Assembly: GCA_964447205.1 (NCBI GenBank)
Contig: CAYUSB010000021.1
Location: 74,025 to 138,024 of the forward strand
DNA: 64,000 nucleotides
Source: JAEUKH01 sp964447205
Lineage (GTDB): Bacteria > Myxococcota_A > Polyangia > Polyangiales > Ga0077539
Reading direction: 5' to 3'
In this document: one piece after another, positions 45,506 to 53,400 of the stretch
Numbering within the stretch: the first letter of the stretch is position 1
Layout of the letters: each line of letters opens with the position of its first letter
The notes under the pieces: model-generated
What the model saw: the letters and a program-made list of their open reading frames with translations, nothing else
What the model was told of the DNA's origin: nothing
Databases searched by the model: none
Position numbers and translations under genes: made by a program

Positions 45506-46228
45506 ATGCGCGCGAGGCTCGGGCGAGTGGCGGTTCTGGTCGTTGGGATGGGGGCATTCCCTGCGGCAGGGTGGGCCCAAACGCAGCCCCTTCCGCCTCC
45601 GTGGGCCAACGTCCCGCCGCCTCCGCCCCTCGCCACCGAGGCGCCTCCTGCGTCGGCCCAGGCTCCTGTCTGGGATCCCTTCGCCGGGCAGCAGCGTGCT
45701 CCCGTGCCCGGAGCGATGTCCCCGGGGGCCCTCGCGGTCGCCCCGCCGCCGCCGATGCCCGCGGTGATGCGCTGCAGCCGCGGGGGGCTGTCGACCCGGA
45801 TGGCCGTGGAGTTCGGGGTGGGCCTCGGGACGTACATGGGGTCGGTGATTCTGCCCCTGGCCCTGGCCGGAGGCTTCGACAGGGGTGGGGTGTCCGAGGG
45901 GTCCATGGGGCCGGTGATGGGCACGATGATCCTGGGGATCCTCGTGTTGTCGCCCCTGTCGGTGTACTGGGCCGGGCAGGCCATGGGAGGCGACGGGAGC
46001 GCGTGGGGGGCCTTCCTGGGCAACCTCGTGGCCGGGCCCATCGGGTCGCCCATCGGGTACGAGCTCACCACGGCCGTGGAGTGCCCGCCGGGGGTGATGT
46101 CCGAGCGGGAGGCCCAGCAGCAGCCCCAGGCCTCGCGGGGGCCCACTCCGCACCCGCGACGGGCCGCGTGGACCGGGCCGCGCCGCGGGCCTGCGCTGTA
46201 CTTCGACGGGGTGGGGCTGCGGTTTTGA
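45506..46228 (+). CDS. Secreted or membrane protein of unknown function
   Basis: Start at 45506 (MRARLGRVAV), with a signal peptide ending at AAGWAQ. A long Pro/Ala-rich segment follows, then a Gly-rich hydrophobic region (VEFGVGLGTYMGSVILPLA, VMGTMILGILVLSPLSVYW, AFLGNLVAGPIGSPIGYEL) that could be two or three membrane spans. 240 residues. A palindromic repeat begins two bases after its stop. Confidence 0.5.
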   Translation: MRARLGRVAVLVVGMGAFPAAGWAQTQPLPPPWANVPPPPPLATEAPPASAQAPVWDPFAGQQRAPVPGAMSPGALAVAPPPPMPAVMRCSRGGLSTRMAVEFGVGLGTYMGSVILPLALAGGFDRGGVSEGSMGPVMGTMILGILVLSPLSVYWAGQAMGGDGSAWGAFLGNLVAGPIGSPIGYELTTAVECPPGVMSEREAQQQPQASRGPTPHPRRAAWTGPRRGPALYFDGVGLRF

Positions 46229-46230
46229 GG

Positions 46231-46339
46231 GACCTCACCCCCGCTGCCGCGCGCCCCTCTCCATAAATGGCGAGGGGCTGTGCTTCCTGCAGGGGTTGGA
46301 GTCGCACGGATGACGTTGTGTGGGAGAGTGGACCGTGCG
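46231..46339. repeat. DISARM-region palindromic element, left half copy
   Basis: A 49-bp left arm (46231-46279, starting GACCTCACCCCCGCTGCC) followed by a 60-bp core, then directly the next full copy; the right arm is missing. The core shares GGGTTGGAGTCGCACGGA with the full copy, so the two are tandem. It starts two bases after a stop codon, as does the copy at 63948. Confidence 0.9.
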
Positions 46340-46519
46340 GACCTCACCCCCGCTGCCGCGCGCCCCTCTCCATAAATGGCGAGGGGCTGTGTCCCATGTT
46401 GGGGTTGGAGTCGCACGGACGACGTCTGCCGGGAAACCTGACGATTCTGACCGACCCCATCCATGCACGGAGCCCCTCGCCATTTATGGAGAGGGGCGCG
46501 CGGCAGCGGGGGTGAGGTC
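46340..46519. repeat. DISARM-region palindromic element, full intergenic copy
   Basis: Left arm 46340-46388 and right arm 46471-46519 are perfect 49-bp inverted repeats. Each arm itself holds a hairpin (CCCCTCTCCAT...ATGGCGAGGGG). The 82-bp core is conserved among copies and has a direction. Together with the half copy it fills the region upstream of drmD, leaving only about 55 bp for promoter elements. Confidence 0.92.
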
Positions 46520-46574
46520 CCCTCGAATCGGCTACCTCCTGCGCGGTCGACTCGGTTAGCCTCGCCGCGCTGTG

Positions 46575-49500
46575 ATGGGACCGGCGCCGTCAACCTCCCC
46601 ACGTACGGTGCTCTCGGCCCTGCCCAAACTGCGGCTCGCCGAGTTGGGCCAGTCCCTGGGGGTGGACGCGCCCGAGACCCAGACCCGCGACGCCCAGATT
46701 GACGCCCTCGTGCCCGTCCTGCCGCCGCTGGCCGACCTCGTCGGGCGCCTCGGCCGTGACGAGCTTCGTGCCGTCTGCCGCGCCCTCAACCTCGACGACC
46801 AGGCCCGCGGACGCACCGAACTCGCAGCCCGCATCCTGGGCACGACCCCAGAGGCCCTCGCTCCGCCACGGTCTGCGCGTATGCCCGGAGCGTTGCCGCA
46901 GGCCGGGGACATCGTGCACGTACGCCACCGGCAATACCTCGTGAGCGACGTGACGCCCGGCGAGGTTCCGGGCGAGGCCGCGCGGGTCGCGATGGTGTGC
47001 CTCGACGACGACGCCCAAGGACGACCCCTCACCATCTTCTGGGAACTCGAACTCGGTGCCCGTGCCCTGGCCCCCGAGACGCATGGGCTCGGACCTGTCC
47101 CGCGCCTCGATCCGCCCCGGCATTTCGCCGCCTACCTCCATGCCCTCCGTTGGCACGCGGTCACCGCCACCGATGCGAGGCTCCTGCAGGCGCCGTTTCG
47201 GGCGGGCATTCGGCTCTTCAATCACCAGCTCACGCCGCTCAAACGCGCCCTGGAGATGCCTCGGGCCAACCTGTTCATCGCCGACGACGTGGGTCTCGGC
47301 AAGACCATCGAGGCAGGCCTCGTGCTCCAGGAGCTGCTGCTTCGGCAGCGGGTCGAGCAGGCCCTCATCGTGTGCCCGGCTTCCGTCACGCTCCAGTGGC
47401 GCGACGAGATGCAGCGGAAGTTTGGCCTCCAGTTTGAGATCTATGACCGGCAGTTTGTGGCCCGTCGTCGCCAGGAGCGGGGCTTCGGGGTCAACCCCTG
47501 GACCACCCACACCCGCTTCATCATCTCGTACCAGACCCTGCGGCGCCCCGAGTACCGCGACCCGCTCCTCGCGCACCTGGGCGAGCGCGCCCGCAAGTCG
47601 CTCCTGATCCTCGACGAGGCCCACACCGCCGCGCCCTCCGCGGCCACGCGCTACGCCATCGACTCGCGCATCACGAAGGTGATCCGTGACGTGGCCCCGC
47701 GCTTCGAGCACCGCCTGTTTCTGTCGGCCACGCCGCACAACGGGCACTCCAACTCCTTCTCGGCCCTGCTGGAAATCCTCGACCCGCAGCGCTTCACCCG
47801 CGGCGTGCCTGTGACTCCTGCCGCGCGGGACGCCGTCATGGTGCGGCGCCTCAAGCGCGACCTGCGCTCCATCGGCAGCGGAGAGTTTCCCGAGCGGCGC
47901 GTGGTAGAGCTCGCGCTCGAACACGCCGACGGTCAGTGGTGGCGCCGCGGGGATGGCCCTCCCGAGGCGGTGGGCGCCGCGAGCGATGCGGCGGTCGCGC
48001 TGTCGCACCAGCTCGCGGAGTACACGGCCCTCGTACGCCCCGCGCGGGGGCCCGGGCGGCTGGTGTTCGTCAACCTCCAGAAGCGCCTGCTGTCGAGCGT
48101 CGAGGCCTTCGCCCGCACCCTGCAGTTGCATGCGGCGGCGGTGACCTCACCCCGCGCTGCCGCGCAGCCCCTCTCCATAAATGGCGAGGGGCTTGTGCGC
48201 GCAGACGCTCTGGATGCTTCCGCGCGCGTGGGCCTCGATGCCGCTTCCGACTCCCCCCTCGCCATTTATGGAGAGGGGGGCTGGGGGGGTGAGGTCGATG
48301 AAGACCTCGACGACGACACCCGCGAGGCCCTCGACAGCGCCGCGGATGAGGGACGCTCGCGTACGTTGCCCGAGGTCATCGGGCGCCCCAAGGCCCTGCT
48401 CGATGCCATGCTCGCCATGGCCCAGAAGCACCGCGACGGGGCCGATGGGCGGGTGCTGGCCCTGCTCGCGTGGATGCGCGCCCACCAGTGCCCAGCCCTC
48501 GGACTCGACCCGAAACGCGCGAAGGGCGCCCCGTGGAGCGATCGGCGGGTGCTGATCTTCACCGAGTACGGCGACACCAAACGCTGGCTGGTCAACCTGC
48601 TCCAGGCCCTGGTGGATCCCACCGCGCAAGGACGCGACCGGGTGATGCAGTTTCATGGAGGGATGAGCGACGCACAACGCGAGGAGGTGCAGCGGGCGTT
48701 CAACAGCGAGCCGGGAGAGCATCCGGTGCGGGTGCTGGTAGCCACCGACGCGGCCCGCGAAGGCGTCAACCTCCAGGGCCACTGCGCCGACCTCTTCCAC
48801 TTCGACATCCCGTGGAACCCCGCCCGCATGGAGCAGCGCAACGGCCGCATCGACCGCACGCTGCAGCCCGCCCCGGAGGTTCGGTGCCACTATTTCGTGC
48901 TGCCACAGCGCGCTGAAGACCAGGTGCTGCGCACGTTGGTCAAGAAGGTCGAACGCATTGAGGAGGAGCTCGGATCGCTCTCCGCGGTGGTGATGGACCG
49001 CCTCGCCGACGCCCTCGCCACCGGCATCGACGCCGACGCCGCGGCCCGCATCGAGGCCGCGACGCAGCTCGGGCTCTACGCCGAGACCACCCGCCGCGAG
49101 CTCGAGAGCGACCGCGCCACCATCGAGCGCCTCAAGCTCGAGATCGATCAAGCCGGGCGCCTCTTCAACGACTCCCGTCGGGTGATGGAGTTTGAGCCCG
49201 CCCTCCTGCGCGACGCCCTCAACGTGGGCTGCGAACTCTCCGGAGCCGGGGCCCTCTCCCCCGCGCCCTCCGTCGCCTCCGAGCCAGGGCTCACCCTCTG
49301 GACCCTGCCCCCGATGCCCGACAGTTGGCAGGACACCCTCGACACCCTGCGCCCCCCGCGCGGCAGGGACGAGGCGCCGTGGGTGTGGCGCAAGCGGCCG
49401 CTCCTGCCGGTGTGCTTCGATCCGCCTGCGCGCATCAACTCCGGCGTCGTGCACCTGCACCTGTCGCACCCGTTCGTGCAGCGGATCCTCGGGCGTTTTC

Positions 49501-50168
49501 TGGCCCAGGGCTGGTCGTCGCACGACCTCGCGCGGGTCACGGTCGTGCGCAACCCCCACGACGGCATCGCGCGGGCCATCGCCTTCGGGCGCCTCTCCCT
49601 CTTCGGGGCCGGGGCCACCCGCCTCCACGACCAGCTCGTCAGCGTCGCCGCCCCGTGGAACGAATCGGCCACAGGCAACCACCTGCGCCCCTTCGCCGAG
49701 GACGCCGACCGCAAGGCCCTCGACCGCCTGGCCCAACTCCTCGCCGCGGCCCCCACCCTCGACGGGATCGACGCCCAGGTGCAGGCGCGGCTGGTGAAGA
49801 GCGCCCCGGGCGACTTCGCCGCCCTGTGGCCCGAGGTGGAGCGCGAGGCCGACGCCGTGGCCCACGACGCGGTGCAACTGCTCACGCGCCGCGGACAGAC
49901 CGAGGCCGAGGCCCTGCGGCGCATCCTGGAGGCCCAACGGGCCGCCATCGGCAAGGAGCTCGCGGGCACGCAGCTCCCGCTCTTCGGCGACGGGGACGTC
50001 GTGCAGAAGGCCCAGTGGGATCAGGACCGCAAGTGGATGGAGAGACGCCTGACGCGACTCGCGACGGAGATGGAGCGCGAGCCCGCCGAGCTGCCCGGAC
50101 TGTACCGGGTGGCCACACGCAAACTGGAGCCGGTCGGGATGGTGTATCTCTGGCCGGGGACGCGGTGA
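46575..50168 (+). CDS. drmD: DISARM SNF2-family helicase DrmD, with in-frame palindrome
   Basis: About 1,197 residues; ATG 46575 or the GTG just before it. SNF2/superfamily 2 motifs are DVGLGKTIEAG (near 240), DEAH-type LILDEAHTAA (near 348), VLIFTEYGDTKRWL, DAAREGVNLQGH and WNPARMEQRNGRIDR (about 748-762). DrmD is the hallmark of class 1 DISARM, with DrmMI and DrmABC. Residues about 525-575 are encoded by the palindromic element at 48143-48296; they begin TSPRAAAQPLS and end GGWGGEV, and lie between the two helicase lobes, where a long linker is usual. Order and overlaps mark an operon with the genes that follow. Confidence 0.9.
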   Translation: MGPAPSTSPRTVLSALPKLRLAELGQSLGVDAPETQTRDAQIDALVPVLPPLADLVGRLGRDELRAVCRALNLDDQARGRTELAARILGTTPEALAPPRSARMPGALPQAGDIVHVRHRQYLVSDVTPGEVPGEAARVAMVCLDDDAQGRPLTIFWELELGARALAPETHGLGPVPRLDPPRHFAAYLHALRWHAVTATDARLLQAPFRAGIRLFNHQLTPLKRALEMPRANLFIADDVGLGKTIEAGLVLQELLLRQRVEQALIVCPASVTLQWRDEMQRKFGLQFEIYDRQFVARRRQERGFGVNPWTTHTRFIISYQTLRRPEYRDPLLAHLGERARKSLLILDEAHTAAPSAATRYAIDSRITKVIRDVAPRFEHRLFLSATPHNGHSNSFSALLEILDPQRFTRGVPVTPAARDAVMVRRLKRDLRSIGSGEFPERRVVELALEHADGQWWRRGDGPPEAVGAASDAAVALSHQLAEYTALVRPARGPGRLVFVNLQKRLLSSVEAFARTLQLHAAAVTSPRAAAQPLSINGEGLVRADALDASARVGLDAASDSPLAIYGEGGWGGEVDEDLDDDTREALDSAADEGRSRTLPEVIGRPKALLDAMLAMAQKHRDGADGRVLALLAWMRAHQCPALGLDPKRAKGAPWSDRRVLIFTEYGDTKRWLVNLLQALVDPTAQGRDRVMQFHGGMSDAQREEVQRAFNSEPGEHPVRVLVATDAAREGVNLQGHCADLFHFDIPWNPARMEQRNGRIDRTLQPAPEVRCHYFVLPQRAEDQVLRTLVKKVERIEEELGSLSAVVMDRLADALATGIDADAAARIEAATQLGLYAETTRRELESDRATIERLKLEIDQAGRLFNDSRRVMEFEPALLRDALNVGCELSGAGALSPAPSVASEPGLTLWTLPPMPDSWQDTLDTLRPPRGRDEAPWVWRKRPLLPVCFDPPARINSGVVHLHLSHPFVQRILGRFLAQGWSSHDLARVTVVRNPHDGIARAIAFGRLSLFGAGATRLHDQLVSVAAPWNESATGNHLRPFAEDADRKALDRLAQLLAAAPTLDGIDAQVQARLVKSAPGDFAALWPEVEREADAVAHDAVQLLTRRGQTEAEALRRILEAQRAAIGKELAGTQLPLFGDGDVVQKAQWDQDRKWMERRLTRLATEMEREPAELPGLYRVATRKLEPVGMVYLWPGTR
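48143..48296. repeat. Palindromic element inside drmD
   Basis: Ends GACCTCAC and GTGAGGTC; the codon-aligned part 48144-48296 is 153 bp, exactly 51 codons, with no stop in the gene frame. Left arm inner hairpin is CCCCTCTCCATAAATGGCGA, right arm CTCGCCATTTATGGAGAG. It is nearly identical to the copy in drmA apart from a few substitutions and a net 3-bp length difference. Confidence 0.93.
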
Positions 50169-50222
50169 GGCGCGTGTCACACACCGTCGCGGACAAGACC
50201 GGCCTCGGGCCTGGGGATGGCC

Positions 50223-50403
50223 GACCTCACCCCCGCTGCCGCGCGCCCCTCTCCATAAATGGCGAGGGGCTCCGCCCTCTGTTTGTGTCGATGTGCGTTG
50301 CAGACGTCTCACGAAACAAAGTCAACCACTCTGACCGACCCCATCCATGCTCGGAGCCCCTCGCCATTCATGGAGAGGGGCGCGCGGCAGCGGGGGTGAG
50401 GTC
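50223..50403. repeat. Palindromic element between drmD and drmMI
   Basis: A 181-bp full copy with 49-bp arms (50223-50271 and 50355-50403) that differ at one position. The core shares TCTGACCGACCCCATCCATG with the copy at 46340 and has the same orientation. It occupies most of the 285-bp gap and ends 50 bp before the drmMI start. Confidence 0.92.
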
Positions 50404-50453
50404 GCAGGGCCTCGTGAGGCGCGCCGCCTGATGCAACACCCGACAGCGACACG

Positions 50454-53400
50454 ATGAGCTCTGACCTCGAATCCCGTTTTCACACCGAGTGGCTCGGGCT
50501 GGTGCAGCCGGTCGAGGGGCTCGTGGTCTCTGTGCCCGTGCTCACCGACGCCCAGTGCATGCGTCGGCAGCCCCTCGCGCTGCACCAGCGCTTCGTCGCG
50601 CTGACCTCACCCCCCGCTGCCGCGCGCCCCCTCTCCATAAATGGCGAGGGGGCTCCTCGTAACCGCACAGCTTCACCGAGTGCTGCCAGCGACCGTAGCC
50701 CCTCGCCATTTATGGAGAGGGGCGGCGCGGTAGCGCGGGGTGAGGTCCTCTTCAACGAGATCCTCGACTGGACCCCCGACCTCTACGACACCGGCCCGGC
50801 CCTCCCGGACGACCTCGCCCTCTACGTCCCCGAGGGCCACCAGACCCTGCGGCCGACCCTCGCCCTCCGACACCGCGCCGCGCCCGAGAGCACCCCCTCC
50901 TTCACCGACGACAGCACCCCCGCCTCCCGCGCCGGAGCCGACTACGTCGCCCTCCTCTGGGACCTCCTGCCCGGACTCCCCCTCGACAAGCCCGAGACCA
51001 CCACCGGGCCCTGGGACTATCCGCCTGCAGCCAAGTTCGACCGGCTGCTCCGGGCGTGTCGGGTGCCCATCGGGGTGCTCACCAACGGGCAGGAAATCCG
51101 CCTCGTCTACGCGCCCCACGGAGAGTCGTCCGGGCACATCACCTTCCGCGTCGAAGACATGGCCGCCGTCGCCGGACGAACCCTCTTCGACGCCTTCGTC
51201 ATGCTCCTCAGCGCCGAACGTTTCTTCGGCGTCGCTCCCGAACACCAACTCCCTGCCCTCCTCCGCGACTCCCGAACCCGACAGGCCAACGTCACCAACG
51301 AGCTCGCCGAGCAGATGCTCGACGCCATCCACGTCCTGCTCGCGGGCTTTGTCGCCGCAGCCGAACGCGACAAGAGCAAGCTCCTCGACCAGGCCCTCGA
51401 ACGCGACGACGATCACGTCTACCAGGGGCTGCTCACCGTGCTCCTGCGGCTCGTGTTCGCCCTCTATGCCGAAGACCGGGCCCTGCTGCCCGTCGATCAC
51501 CCCGACTACGCACAGCACCTGTCCGTGCTCGGGCTGTTCGCGCAGCTCCAGCGCGACCACGGAGAGTGGCCCGACTCCATGGGGCGGCGCTTCGGGGCCT
51601 GGGCCCGCCTCGTCGCCCTGTTTCGCGCCATCTTCCTCGGGATGCGCCACGGGACGCTCGTCATGCCCGCGCGGCGGGGAGAGCTGTTCGATCCGCATCG
51701 GTTCCCCTTCCTCGAAGGGTGGGGGCCCGCAGGGGCCGCGCCCCTCGTCGACCACGACGAAATGGGCAGGGTCCGCGTCCCCACCGTCGACGACGCCACG
51801 GTCTACACCGTCCTGCACCGGCTCCTGCTGTTTCAAGGCCAGCGGCTGTCGTACCGGGCCCTCGACGTCGAACAGATCGGGGCCGTCTACGAAGCCCTCA
51901 TGGGCTTCCACGTCGTGCGACTGCCTGGCCCCGCCCTGTGCCTCAAGGGGTCGAAGGGGGCCAAGGTCTGGGTCGTGGCCGCGGACGTTCTGGCCCAAAG
52001 CCCCGCCCAACGCGCCGCCTGGGTGGCCGACACCGCCGCACTCGCCAAGAGCGCCGTGGCCAAGGTGGCCGACGCGCTCAAGGCCGCACAGACCGAGACC
52101 GATGTGCTCGCCGCGCTCCAGCCCCTGCGCGTCAAAGGCAGCGACGCCGGACGCGCAGGACAACTCGTCGTGCAACCCGGCAACGAACGCCGACGCACCA
52201 GCTCGCACTACACCCCGCCCTCCCTCACCGCGCCCATCGTGCGCCGTACGCTGGAGCCCCTGCTCGCGGCGATGGGGCCCGAGCCCAGCGCAGAACGGCT
52301 GCTGCAACTCAAGATCTGTGACCCCGCCATGGGGAGCGGCGCGTTTCTCGTCGAAGCATGCCGGTTTCTCGCCGATCAGGTCGTGGCGGCTTGGACTCGG
52401 ACCTCACCCCCCAGCCCCCTCTCCATGAATGGAGAGGGGGAGTTCGGAGGGGAGGCGGCGGGGGTCGAGGGGGAGTTCGGAGGGGCGGCGGGGGCCGGGG
52501 CGGGGACCGGGGCGGGGGTCGCGGAAGGGGAGCAGGAGGGGGAGGGGAGGGTGGTGGTCCGGGTGACTGGGGGGGTCGAGTTTCTTGATCCGATGAAGCT
52601 GGAACGCGCGCGGGCCCTGCGACAGTCGCCAACCCCCGCCGCGCAACGCGCTTGGGAGCTGCTCCGCGGACGCAAGATGCTCGGGTTGAAATTCAGGCGG
52701 GAGCAGGTGATCGAGGGGTTTATCGCGGACTTCTACTGCCCTGCCCTGGGGCTGGTCGTCGAGGTGGACGGGAGCGTTCACGACGACCCCGAACAAGCCG
52801 AGTACGACACCGCACGCTCCGCCTGCTTTGCCGCGCTCGGTCTCCGCGTCGCGCGCATCCGCAACCAGGACGTCTCCCAAAGCAACCTCGAAGCCCTCCT
52901 CCGCCCCCTCCTCACCCCCTCCACCCCCGCCGCGGCCCCTCCCAACTCCCCCTCTCCATTCATGGAGAGGGGGCTGGGGGGTGAGGTCGATCCCGTCCTC
53001 CTCGCCCGCCGCCTCGTGGCCCAACGGTGCCTCTACGGCGTCGACAAAAACCCCCTCGCCGTGAGCCTCGCACGGCTCTCCCTCTGGCTCGTCACCCTCG
53101 CCCGAGACGAACCCTTCACCTTCGTCGACCACGCCCTGCGACACGGCGACGCCCTCGTGGGACTCGACCTCGATCAGATTCGGGCCTTCCATTGGAAACC
53201 CGGAGCCCAGACCGAGCTGGCCAAAGAACTCATCGACACCGCCCTCGACGAAGCCCTCGCCGCACGGCAACGGATCCTCGCACTCGCCCCCGGAGACGAC
53301 ACCCGCGCCAAAGAACACCTCCTCTGGGACGCCAACGACGCACTCGCCCCCGTCCGGCTCCTCGGGGATCTCGTCGTCGGCGCGTTCTTCACCGAAACCA

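Noticed and set aside
52400..52988. Intein in DrmMI
   Set aside because: No N-terminal Cys/Ser, C-terminal His-Asn or Hint-fold blocks; the insert is flanked by DNA inverted repeats and holds a DUF559 rather than a LAGLIDADG domain.
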